From: Ricordea florida
Lineage: Eukaryota > Cnidaria > Anthozoa > Corallimorpharia > Ricordeidae
Assembly (NCBI GenBank): GCA_949710005.1
Contig: OX453281.1
Coordinates: 29,506,339 to 29,570,338, forward strand
Length of the DNA: 64,000 bases
Reading direction: 5' to 3'
Below the pieces are notes generated by a model, which saw nothing but the letters and a program-made list of their open reading frames with translations, ran no database searches and was not told the DNA's origin. Below are positions 45,874-56,867 of this stretch, in pieces (positions within the stretch are counted from its first letter, which is position 1; the number at the start of each line of letters is the position of its first letter). Made by a program: the position numbers and the translations under genes.

Positions 45874-47411
45874 TTATTTTCTGGATAACAAGAAAATATC
45901 AACAAAATGTAAAGTATTTATTGAAAAAGGTATTACTGTTATTGTCAAAGACAATTGAACATCTCGAGCAAGAAAAGAAAGCTATGGACGAAGTATATTT
46001 TGAATCGCTCAGCTTACTATCAAGAACTCCACCACTTATTCCACCGTCAACTGCACCGCCAACTCCGCAGCCAACTCCGCAGACAACTCCGCAGCCAACT
46101 CCACCGCCAACTCCACAGCCAACTCCACCGCCAACTCCGCAGCCAACTCCACAGCCAACTCCACTGCCAACACCACCGCCAACTCCACCGCCAACTCCAC
46201 AGCCAACTGCACCGCCAACTCCACAGCCAACTCCACAGCCAACCCCACAATAAACTCCACAGCCAACCCCACAGCCAACTCCACCGTCAACTCCACAGCC
46301 ACCTTCACAGCCAACGCCACCGCCAACGCCACCGCAAACTTCACAGCCAACTCCACAGCCAACTGCACCGCCAACTCCACAGCCAACTTCACAGCCAACG
46401 CCACCGCCAACGCCACCGCCAACTTCACAGCCAACTCCGCAGCCAACTCCGCAGCCAACCCCGCAGCCAACCCCGCAGCCAACCCCGCAGCCAACGCCGC
46501 AGCCAACGCCACCGCCAACGCCACCGCCAACTCCACAGCCAACTCCACGGCCAACTCCACGGCCAACTCCACGGCCATCTCCACTGCCAACTCCACCACC
46601 AACTCCACAGCCAACTCCACAGCCAACTCCACTGCCAACACCACCGCCAACTCCACCGCCAACTCCACAGCCAACTGCACCGCCAACTCCACAGCCAACT
46701 CCACAGCCAACGCCACCGCCAACTTCACAGCCAACTCCACAGCCAAGTGCACCGCCAACCCCACAGCCAACTCCACAGCCAACCCCACAATAAACTCCAC
46801 AGCCAACCCCACAGCCAACTCCACCGCCAACTCCACAGCCAACCCCACAGCCAACGCCACCGCCAACGCCACCGCCAACTTCACAGCCAACTCCACGGCC
46901 ATCTCCACTGCCAACTCCACAGCCAACCCCACAGCCAACGCCACCGCCAACGCCACCGCCAACTTCACAGCCAACTCCACGGCCATCTCCACTGCCAACT
47001 GCACCACCAACTCCACTGCCAACTTCACAGCCAACTCCATCGCCAACTCCACCACCAACTCCACAGCCAACCCCACAGCCAACCCCACAGCCAACCCCAC
47101 AGCCAACCCCACAGCCAACTCCACAGCCAACTCCACAGCCAACTCCACAGCCAACTCCACCACCAACTCCACAGCCAACCCCACAGCCAACCCCACAGCC
47201 AACTCCACAGCCAACTCCACAGCCAACTCCACCACCAACTCCATCGCCAACTCCACTGCCAATTCCACAGCCAACTCCACTGCCAACTCAATTAGCAGCT
47301 AACAAATGCACATCATGCGCTGCCATCAAAAGCGTAACCAATCAGTTCATGGATGTCAGAACCGGTAAAACAGTTGTAACTTGTTTTAGTTGCCGAATCG
47401 CGAAAAATTAA
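45874..47411 (+). pseudogene. Pro-Thr repeat ORF with C-terminal zinc ribbon, two internal stops
   Basis: One frame runs from the edge of the TIR element through a Lys/Leu-rich helix (YLLKKVLLLLSKTIEHLEQE), about 400 codons of PTPQ/PTPP repeats (46020-47290) and a C-terminal domain with [10 protein letters not shown] and [10 protein letters not shown], ending TAA 47409-47411. Two identical TAA changes (46251, 46791) interrupt the repeat, probably copied by repeat turnover. The zinc-ribbon tail suggests a real protein once. Its upstream part is cut by the 44731-45873 insertion. Whether it belonged to the second Polinton is unknown. Confidence 0.5.
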
Positions 47412-47813
47412 CCTTAAGTGATCAGTTTTAAACCCGCCGAATGGTCATGGGACCGTATTCGAAAGAAATTGCCTCAAACCAAGATTTTAATTTTACACCA
47501 GAACAAACCTTAAAAGGTTCTTAAAGTTGTTATGAGATATGCTAACAAGTTATTAGATCATGCTACCAACCGACTTCAACCGTTATTAGATCATGCTAAC
47601 AAAAGACTTCAACAGTTATTAGACAGTGATACCAAGGGACTTAAACAGTTATTCAATATAATGCCAAACGATTTCAACAGTTATGCGATAATTCTCTCCA
47701 AAGACTTCAACAGTGATTCGATCATGCTACCAACAAAACAACTATAGTATTTACTCACATCGACCAATCCTTAATTTCCCTTAATTTAAAAATTGAACGA
47801 CTGGAATTAACTA
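47412..47813. other. Spacer with a degenerate 33-bp repeat
   Basis: Units like GACTTCAACAGTTATTAGAT recur about five times (47530-47745) and give a short ORF by repetition. Otherwise nothing recognised. Confidence 0.5.
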
Positions 47814-48785
47814 ATGACATTTTCTAAGATTTATTACAATACCTAGGATTACTGGAAGGGTTATTTTGCTATCCATAAATTAGCAGACGCTGCAAAAGTA
47901 GCCGAAGAAGTAGCTAGAAACTGGTTACAAAAACAAGCCATATGGCAAATCTATTTAACGCCACCTTAACATATTTCTAGACCGCACTGGACCGTAGATA
48001 AACCAAATAAAGTCCATCATGCTGAGACGTTCTTTTTCTCCCACACGATCAAGTCGATGGAAAAATATACAAATATGCTCTAGTCGTAGTAGACGTAGCA
48101 TCCAGATTCAAAGATGCCGAGCCATTAACTTCAAAAGACTCAGGTGAAGTCGCTGAGGCTTTCTCTAAAATTTATTCGAATTAAAGTTTCCCGAGACATT
48201 AATGGTTGATTCCGGGAACGAATTCAAAGGCCGAGTAGCCAAATTAATGGACCGCTATAAAGTTAAAATACAAAAGGGAGAACCAGGTAACCATAGATCG
48301 CAAGTATTTGCTGAAAGGGCTAACCGAACCATAGCCGAACGGTTATTTTCCCACCAGACAGCTCAAGAAATGCTTACTGATGATCCATCTAGAGTGTGGG
48401 TGAAGCGTCTTCCTGCAGTAATGCGGGCGCTTAATTCCACCTTGACGCGTTTAACGGGATTAAAACCAAGGACGGCCATAGAAAAAGATAAAGGTCCGAT
48501 TAAAAAAGTTCATTACGTACTGTTGGATTTGCTGAAGAAAAGTTACCATTTGATGTAAAGGTTCGTTGTTTATTAAGACCAGGAGAACTGGAAAACGATG
48601 AACGTCGAAGAGCTACCGATGCGGTCTGGTCTCTAAATATTTATGATATCGACACCAGTATAGCAGAATACAATCAACCTCGATTGTATTATTTGGATGG
48701 AGACCCGAAAAGAGGATTCACAAAGGAGGAACTTCAAACAGTTCCGGATGATACAGAATTACCGCCGGAACGGATCATAAGATAA
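47814..48785 (+). pseudogene. Polinton integrase remnant
   Basis: ATG 47814 starts MTFSKIYYN; in-frame stops and frameshifts follow (for example near 47844, 47967 and 48183). WLQKQAIWQIYL, MVDSGNEF, QVFAERANRTI and LRPGELEND match the intact element's integrase. The second Asp and the Glu of the DDE triad are still visible (VDSGNEF, FAERAN). Confidence 0.85.
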
Positions 48786-49059
48786 GGGAGCAGTATGTAT
48801 AAGGTCAGCAGATACCATTCTTTTATCATAATAGGCGCTTAACCCTAATTTGTTTTGAGTATAGGTTACGATATTTTGTTTATCCACTCTAAATCCAGGA
48901 TTCTGAGCTTTATCTAGATCGCCAAATAAGGTCCGATAATATCGATCCCACGTCATATTATTTTCGTCGCTTGTTGACACCCTTGCAACTGAATTTAGAC
49001 TTTTTACGTATCAAGAAAACCGGCTCAACATTGATAACAATAGGCATTGTTATAAGACT

Positions 49060-50320
49060 TAAAATTAGTCTTATATGGTCATTTTGAACAATGGCGGTAT
49101 AAGCTTCTAAATGCCCGCGGGAGTTTTTGAAATTTCCGATTACCATACGAGCGCGAAATTTAAACGATCGGAAAGAGTGAATGGAAGACAAATTCTCCCG
49201 TGGGGAGATGGTATTGGTATAATCCTGTCGGTGCAAATAGTTGCGATGGGGTGGCTGGTAGGGTAACGGCTGTACACATGTATTTAAAAGTGAAAGTAAA
49301 AGCTGCCGACAAGTAAGGCATCTTTTTGCTTTAAAATTGCTCTAACCTGATAAACTCACCACGCGTGGGGGTGAAAGTGAAGTTCGCATTTGGCTACATT
49401 GCGAACAGGCTCTCTTTCGCTCTAAAACCCATAAGATCAGTGTAGGATGAAGGCGAAAATAGCGAGCGCGATAATCGAGCGGCAAAGCTGCTCGCTTCGC
49501 GCTCCCGCTGTTTCCGCGTTCGACCCACGGATTGAAAAGCAGGAGGAGAGACTGCTTTCAGTCGAGCATTCGGCCACACATTAATGGCTCTTAACAGCGC
49601 TTCGAAGCTCGCGCATCTTTCCTCGCAGACCGATTGATGTCCACAGCGATTTCCAGCGGAAAGAAATCAGGGAACAAATAATTAAAATTACAGACGCGAT
49701 GCCCTAAGAAGCATCTCTGGGTGAATTTTTATTTGTTTCTCGGCATGTTGCTGTTTTTACACTCAACTGCGTTTCGCTTTATTCTAGTCGTCATGCTCGG
49801 TTCCACTTTAATTCGCTGCGAACGCAATCTCATGCATACGGCTTACTTCCATTTTCCAGTTACCATGAACGGCCAACGTTTTTCCGCGTTCTTACACGCT
49901 TAAAATATTCAACTGTTGCAGCTCCACCTCAGTCAAAACTTGATATGGTTCAATTAAAAAACGCAACAGCACTTTTTTCGGTTTGAGTGATTTTCAGCTT
50001 TTTCAACCTTTCTTGTGCTAACATCACTGCAAGGACCATCACTCCTTGGTTTAATGTTCACGTTGCAAAGTCGTGTGTTTTGCTTGGTAAACGATATTTT
50101 TTATTATTACGATTTTCTCCGGGTTTTTGATATTTTTAACTGATCTGGCTACACGCTTCAAAGTTCTTATTGTCGCCGACCATAAAAATTTTAACATAAG
50201 AGCGACGCGTGTGAGTCAATAAAGTAATGAGGGTATTGTTCCATGGTTCAACATAGAGAGCTTGCATTAAAGCGGTACAAACGTAAGTCATAGAATTACT
50301 TTTTATAACCTGTGATTGAG
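49060..50320. other. Unassigned insertion within the polymerase remnant
   Basis: Separates two adjacent polymerase blocks. No coding region, TIR or SINE head recognised. Confidence 0.4.
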
Positions 50321-50521
50321 TCAAAAGCTAAGAAGAATGAGCAAGTTTTACGGAGTGTCAAAGCAATCATCTTCCTTCCTTCAAATTCCATTATGAATAA
50401 TCCCGGAGTTCGATCATGGTACTTTGAAGTCGATAGGAATTTCGCTTTACCTTCCCGGAAATATTCTTCCCGGAGTTCAGGTTTAATGATCCGGTCAATA
50501 CTTAACTCAAATCTCGTTGAT

Positions 50522-51672
50522 CGACGTAATAATCCAGAAAGTCATAATAAAATTCCAGCATTCGTAACTTAGCTAATTGATATACCGGAATACCACATTG
50601 GTACGGACGATTAACATTTATTTTTGTTTTTCTCATTTGCAATTCATATACGCCCTCGATCTCTTTCAGATCCTCGAAACAGGGTCTGCGGAAAGCTCTG
50701 TCGATCTTTTCTTCGCTGGTGGTAAATGTTTTTTTTTAAGTGTCCTTCGAGGTATTCAATCATCTTCCTGTAAAACAAGTTGCCTTTTAGCTTAAATGTG
50801 TCGCCAAGTAATTTAAGTTCGGGATTATTATCTCCATCCATGATCCTAGCGCTGCTTACTTCCTCTGGAAACCAACTAAATCGTCTACCTGCTTGGTACT
50901 CAATGTATTTTTTTACAATAACTGAGCGAATTCTCGCGCGCTGATTGGCTAATTTTTATCATCAATAAGAGTACAGACACGTAAAATTTTAATTTAAGTC
51001 TTCATTTGACCTTTTTCGCGTTTTGTTATTGTAAAAAACAAATTGATGTCAGTTTTTTATGCGTCTGTCCGCTTATTGATGATGAATTGCGTAATAATCG
51101 ACGTAATAATCCAGAAAGTCATAATAAAATTCCAGCATTCGTAACTTAGCTAATTGATATACCGGAATACCACATTGGTACGGACGATTAACATTTATTT
51201 TTGTTTTTCTCATTTGCAATTCATATACGCCCTCGATCTCTTTCAGATCCTCGAAACAGGGTCTGCGGAAAGCTCTGTCGATCTTTTCTTCGCTGGTGGT
51301 AAATGTTTTTTTTTTAAGTGTCCTTCGAGGTATTCAATCATCTTCCTGTAAAACAAGTTGCCTTTTAGCTTAAATGTGTCGCCAAGTAATTTAAGTTCGG
51401 GATTATTATCTCCATCCATGATCCTAGCGCTGCTTACTTCCTCTGGAAACCAACTAAATCGTCTACCTGCTTGGTACTCAATGTATTTTTTTACAATAAC
51501 TGAGCGAATTCTCGCGCGCTGATTGGCTAATTTTTATCATCAATAAGAGTACAGACACGTAAAATTTTAATTTAAGTCTTCATTTGACCTTTTTCGCGTT
51601 TTGTTATTGTAAAAAACAAATTGATGTCAGTTTTTTATGCGTCTGTCCGCTTATTGATGATGAATTGCGTCA
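50522..51672. repeat. 577-bp tandem duplication
   Basis: 50522-51098 and 51099-51672 are almost identical; a T-run differs by one base (T8 against T9 around 50730 and 51307). Recent, or an assembly effect. Confidence 0.9.
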
Positions 51673-51803
51673 TAACATTGTCTAAGTTTGTTGTAGATCC
51701 ACTCGCCTATCGGCTCGTGGATCTACAACACTTTGACAATGTTATGACGCAATTTATCATCAATAAGAGGACAGACGCATTAAAAAACTGAAATCAATTT
51801 GTT
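51615..51803. repeat. Foldback element in the polymerase remnant
   Basis: Arms AACAAATTGATGTCAG...GCGTCATAACATTGTC and inverse around GATCCACTCGCC; the upstream duplicate (to 51098) has only part of the left arm. Confidence 0.85.
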
Positions 51804-52214
51804 AAATAGATCGCTGTTACGATTAATCCATGTAACTTGCCCGAGTAACCCCAAGTAATTTTTTACTGCCCCTTACTAACTTCTACCAGTCTGTTCCCGG
51901 TATCTCTTCATATGTTCAGGGACTAATGTTTCAGGTACACCATCGACTATAAACAAAGGTGAGAATTCACAAAACTTTTCCATTAAACTTTCAGGTACAT
52001 GAATGTCTACCTGCACATAACCAAATAGACGATCACTTAAAACTCTCCTGCATAAATCTTGCACTGTCTCAGTATCATTTGGAGAAGCTACTTCAATATA
52101 TCTTTCCTTCCCACACGGCATGTCCAAGAGGGTCTCAATGGGGTTAACCGTTAGCCGTAAAACAGCCAAAAATATTAACCGTTAGCCGTAAAGTCATCAC
52201 CCCATTGAGACTTC

Positions 52215-53254
52215 CTATTAGTAAACAAATTGAAGGCCTTTTTGGTTTGCCCTAATGCGCCGCTAACCACTTTGCCCTAATCCATCGCTATGCACTTTGC
52301 CCTAATGCGCCGCTAACCACTTTGCCCTAATCCATCGCTATCCCCTTTTAGGTTATCCATTGCTATCCAGTTTGCCCTAATCTATCGCTATCCAGTTTTG
52401 TTTTAACCACTTTGCCCTAATCCATCGCTAACCACTTTGCCCTAATCCATCGCTATCCAGTTTGCCCTAATCCATCGCTATCCAGTTTGTCCTAATCTAT
52501 CGCTATCCAGTTTGTCCTAATCCATTACTATCCACTTTGCCCTAATCCATCGCTAACCAGTTTTGTTTTAACCACTTTGCCCTAATCCATCGCTATCCAG
52601 TTTGTCCTAATCTATCGCTATCCAGTTTTGTTTTAACCACTTTGCCCTAATCCATCGCTATCCAGTTTGTCCTAATCCATTACTATCCACTTTGCCCTAA
52701 TCCATCGCTATCCAGTTTGCCCTAATCCATCGCTATCCAGTTGTGTTTTAACCACTTTGCCCTAATCTATCGCTATCCAGTTTTGTTTTAACCACTTTGT
52801 CCTAATCTATCGCTATCCAGTTTGTCCTAATCCATTACTATCCACTTTGCCCTAATCCATCGCTATCCAGTTTGCCCTAATCCATCGCTATCCAGTTTTG
52901 TTTTAACCACTTTGCCCTAATCCATCGCTATCCAGTTTGTCCTAATCCATTACTATCCAGTTTGCCCTAATTCATTACTATCCAGTTTGCCCTAATCCGC
53001 CGCAAACCACTTTGCCCTAATCCATCGCTATCCACTTTACTTTTATCCATCGCTATCCAGTTTGCCTTTATCCGTCGCTATCCAATTTGCCGTAATCAAC
53101 CGCTATCCACTTTTCGGATATCCATTGCGATCCAGTTTGCCATAATCCACCGCTATACACTTTCGGTTTTAACCTCATTTTCGAGCAGGAATTTCGGTTG
53201 TGGTTTATGGTGGATAATTAATTTAAAATTAAGCATTATTATTCCAGAAAAAAA
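52215..53254. repeat. Right TIR of the second Polinton, expanded minisatellite
   Basis: Inverse of 41643-42238 with many more 20-25 bp units (CTTTGCCCTAATCCATCGCT, TATCCAGTTTGTCCTAATC and a TTTTGTTTTAACCA variant). Confidence 0.88.
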
Positions 53255-53363
53255 GTAGCTCACTCTTTCCCTACTCATACTACTCTATTCATCAGTATGT
53301 AAATGAGTGGACCGAGTATTCTGTAGCCGGGTAAGTACCTCATGTATTTACGGGTTACGGTTT

Positions 53364-53676
53364 ACTCGAAATTGTCAATACTGCACTCAGCTTCGCTTCG
53401 TGCAGTATTGACAATTTCGAGTTACTTTGACAGCCAGCGCGTGCGTGTATTTGTAATCAAACCACGAATTTCAAGTCTCTAACCCTTTTAATATTCAATC
53501 TGAGTTCAATGAAATACAAAACTTGCCATTTTGATGCCAGCCGTTGTGTGATGGCATGATGTATTCTCATTAGTGCACGGTTACTAGGTGATGACGTGAC
53601 GTATCACAAAATCACGTGATTGAGTTTAGCCAATCACGCGCATGGATTTAGTACATTGAATGAAGATTAAATATTA
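53364..53676. repeat. Inverse copy of the 40107-40482 repeat
   Basis: Matches over about 310 bp in inverse orientation; begins in the palindromic end (ACTCGAAATTGTCAATACTG). Confidence 0.88.
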
Positions 53677-55098
53677 AGACCGATTATAGTGTCTGGAATA
53701 ATGCATGTGGACACGTACATTTCTTGTTTTCCAAGAACAAAACAGTACGGCTACAGCATGCATAATGAATTGTAGGGTAATAAAGAGATCTAGCCCACCC
53801 TCTTCACCGAACCTTACTGGATGATGCAGTAAAGTTGAAGAAAATTTATCACCACGTAAAGAATCTCCAGAAAAACTGTTCAGCAGCTTGAATTTAACAA
53901 TTAGCATACGTGATGTTAACTGTTGAAAAAACACTCAGACTGAGGTGGTCAAATTGAAATCAATTCCATTGCATGACATATCCATTTGTGTCAAATTCCT
54001 TCCAGATTTTTTAACATTGGAGTGTTACCATCTATACTCGGTGAAGAATTGTGCTTTTGAGAGAGGCTTATTATTTGTGAAGCCCCTTTATGTTAAATAT
54101 TTTGGTGTTCAAATACCAGTCAGGGTGGAGAAAAATTGAAAGTTTATGTGACTACACCGAAATACGGTGTTGTAAATTTGGCAGACTGCCAGGCATGAGT
54201 AAAATACCCTTTGTTAAATGATTGGAGTTTAAGCGCTAAATCAAGTGAAATTGGAGACCAAATTTTATACCAATTTCAGGTTAGTAAGTTCGACATCTCC
54301 GCTAGCCCAGTAACCCGAGTTGGTTGGTCGGGCTAGTAAAAAAACACGTTTAATATATAATTAGTTTACTTGAGGTTCACAGTTGGTTAAAAAAAAAACA
54401 AGAAAGTTTGAATTGTAATGATAATACCAATAAAGAAGGCTTAAAGTTATCATCTTCTGGCGTATTTCTTGGTCTTGGGTGTCGATCGTAAACATCGCTG
54501 TACCTCAGACTCTGCGCTTAATGGTCAGTGTCGTCCCCAGTCTTCTCCTTACCAGTGTTGCGATGCCTGGCACATCGTCTGGCACGATCGCCTCGCACTT
54601 GAAGCGATTGTAAATATGGAACGATTTTAGACAAATTATTCGGGCTGCCAAGTTGTTTTTCGGGCTAGTAAAGTTTAGAAATCACTAGCCCGTTGGCTAG
54701 TAATGCAGGTAGCCAGGTCTCGAACCCCGTAGACATGGTTGGCATTGAAACTAACCAGGATGCAAGTACCTTTCTCTTTGGAATTTGAAATCAATCGAAA
54801 TGTTAATCAAAGTAGGACTATGGTGAACTCGTGGATATGTTTACAAAACAGAGAAAAAAGAAATAATTTAAAAATTAATGAGGTGTTTTTTCAGAGTTGT
54901 GATTGAATGAACTTGAAGATAATTTTAATAATCTATAATCACAACATAAAAGTGACCAGGGAGCTGAGTAGCTTTTTGAAATAAACATACAGTGAGTACA
55001 TGACGCCAATCATTTGACTACACTAGGCATCAGTTATAAGGCAGGTGGCAAGCATACAGTTGTTAAAAAATTTGATAACTTAACATAAGGGTACAGGT
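53677..55098. other. Non-coding stretch
   Basis: CAGTACGGCTACAGCATGCA (about 53742) matches the MITE family at 38845. GGGCTAGTAA and its inverse recur at about 54325-54350 and 54655-54700. A short minus-strand frame ends near 54520 but shows no family resemblance. Confidence 0.4.
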
Positions 55099-55345
55099 TT
55101 AAATGGCACCGAAACCAAATGTAGTTCTGGTATCCTGCTGCTCACTGTCTGTGTGTTCAAAGTAACAGGGTCCTTCTGAATAAGGTCTGAATTTTGTTGC
55201 CATGACATTGTCAATTTTATCATCATTATAGTTTTTGTTGTCTACAAGTCTATTCAATGTATGCAACAGAAATATCCACCTTGATTCTGCAGCTGATAAT
55301 GAACAAAACCATGTAGGATAGCCCAGCTGATGTGATGATCTTAAA
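55099..55345 (-). pseudogene. Helitron N-terminal domain fragment
   Basis: The minus strand reads LGYPTWFCSLSAAESRW and LLHTLNRLVDN, the typical 'LG-PT-F-TLSAA-RW' block of Helitron-like N-terminal domains. A frameshift then leads to LIQKDPVTL, also a family block (family knowledge, by eye). Acceptor-like AG at its start is coincidental. Not an exon of the neighbouring candidate gene. Confidence 0.65.
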
Positions 55346-55709
55346 ATCCTTAAGACTCTCAATCCTTTATCAAGTTGAATTAGTTTATTTACCGTACCAT
55401 CTCATTTTAGGTTATCAGTGGTATATATATTCAGGGTTGCACTTAAAAAAAATCACACTTGCCATCATTATTACAGCAATACATCTTTGTTTTTATCCTT
55501 ATAACTTCTTGTTTTTACAATGTAAATATGATGAGTCACACAACAGTAAGCAAAACAGGTAAGCCTATTTTTCCAACATGTCTACTTCAACACAATCTAG
55601 TTCACTTCAAGGTAAATTCGGAAATCAATAGACAGAAAACTTTTCATTGTAACGGCTTGTGGTGTATTGTATATAATATAACGCTTAATACATTTTCTAC
55701 ATGACTTAC

Positions 55710-56214
55710 TCTTTTCGAACCCTGGTTCTCCGTCACGGCATGCGCCTCTATATTTAATGGTAAGCGTTGATATACTTCTTGACCGTCCCAATACTTTTCC
55801 AACTCCATTCCTGTTAGTACTAACACTTAAATCAGTAGAAAAGTCCTCCATGCGATGTTTCTTATCCAGGTTGGCCGCAGAAGTTCTTCGGTTTCACATC
55901 ATGGATTCGTCAATTTATTCTGTTTTCAGTAGTGGTTTCGTTCAATAACGAGTACTCATTTCGCTCAAATAAATTCTCATTCAAGTGCTAATTTCGCTCT
56001 ATGAGTTCTCATCAAAGCTTACTATATTAGCAAGAGATTTTCTCATCTTCACATCACTTTCGAGCCAACTGAAATTCATATACTGCTTGTAATCTTGGGG
56101 GCGGTCGATGTCGGAAAAGCGAATAGTTTTCATCTGTTCACGTTTAGCGCCTGGCCGAGTAAAAGGCTCATGAAATTCAGTCTCCAAGTTGGTCATTGTC
56201 CTAACTGGAAACAT
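55710..56214 (-). CDS. Candidate host gene exons, unrecognised
   Basis: Exon-like pieces on the minus strand: 56023-56214 (64 codons from ATG 56214, MFPVRTMTNLETEFHEPF..., donor GTAAGC, phase 0) and about 55710-55870 (STDLSVSTNRNGVGKVLGRS, IKYRGACRDGEPGFEK, donor GTAAGT). Both read like protein, but no acceptor joins them in phase, so an exon may be missing or they may be unrelated. No family recognised. They point away from the amidohydrolase gene, which would make a head-to-head pair. Confidence 0.35.
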
Positions 56215-56608
56215 TTAAACTCCTTTTGATTTTAGTAAGACCGCTAATGAGGCCCTGTTAGTGAGGTTGTTTATGTCGCGCGTCTGAGTTTCAAACCTTT
56301 TCACGTCGCAATTTCGGAAGGTCGAAGGTCGCTGTCGTAATTTCCCGTGAGCGGCTCGTCGTTCGTCGCCATTTCAGGTCCTTTATGTCGCCGTTTCAAG
56401 GCCACGTCGCTTGTCGAAATTTACCCCTAACAGGGCCTCGCTAATCGTCCTCTTAAGCTACAAAATCATTACAAACTCTGGCAACGGTACGATACACTTT
56501 CAGCGTGAACTTTCATCAACAGACTTCCGTGACTTCGGTCACGACAATTGTCGTCTTCATATCGGTGCCCCCGAGTTCTATCCGACTAATTACGAAGTGT
56601 GTCTACAC

Positions 56609-56715
56609 TGGAGTGAGTGAGTGAGTGAGTGAGTGAGCGAGTGAGTGAGTGAGTGACAATTTGCATATCGGAGTCCCCACAAAAACTCGCAAATACGCTT
56701 CGCGTATCCACGAGT
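56609..56715. repeat. (GTGA)n repeat and hairpin, inverse of 34691-34770
   Basis: GAGTGAGTGAGTGAGTGAGT, then CAATTTGCATAT and ACGCTTCGCGTATCCACGAG. Confidence 0.75.
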
Positions 56716-56867
56716 TAAAAAGTGATTTGAAGCTATGGAAATATTAAATCAGATGTAAGCATGAATGCAATTTGTTACTAAGTTAAACAGCTTTACAAGC
56801 AGCACAAAGGAAAACTTTTATAAATTATTGTCTTTGTTCTCATTCTCACGATGTTTATTTCATATAG

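Larger units (their letters stand above)
48759..52169 (-). pseudogene. Polinton DNA polymerase B remnant, C-terminal third
   Basis: From 52169 downward: MPCGKERYIEV, CEFSPLFIVDGVPE, then (after a foldback insertion) KLKGNLFYRKMIE, LAKLRMLEFYYDFLD, FLSTSKYHDRTPGLF, FSCKGVNK and GFRVDKQNIVTYTQNK. The motif B block occurs twice because of a 577-bp tandem duplication. The motif C (DTD) block is absent: the frame passes from RFELS directly to IDRIIKPEL. The N-terminal two thirds are gone, and about 1.2 kb of unrelated sequence (about 49060-50320) separates the last two blocks. Confidence 0.82.
41643..53254. mobile_element. Second Polinton/Maverick, decayed, reverse orientation
   Basis: Long TIRs (41643-42238 and 52215-53254) face each other. 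Inside, integrase (plus) and polymerase B (minus) remnants converge at 48.76-48.79 kb, the mirror image of the intact element's arrangement, and polymerase B lies next to the right TIR as expected. Capsid, ATPase and other virion genes were not found; 42.3-47.4 kb holds later insertions and repeats. The TIR sequence is unrelated to that of the intact element, so this is another lineage. Confidence 0.75.

Noticed and set aside
46036..47286. 416-aa minus-strand ORF of AVELAVELA type and the His/Gln/Leu plus-strand ORF
   Set aside because: Shadow frames of the Pro-Thr repeat coding strand.
52215..53170. CRISPR or interstitial telomere array
   Set aside because: Units are contiguous and degenerate; TTAGGG occurs only as part of a 25-bp unit in a transposon TIR.
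55099..55362. Third exon of the minus-strand candidate gene at 55710-56214
   Set aside because: Its sequence fits a frameshifted Helitron N-terminal block better than an exon.
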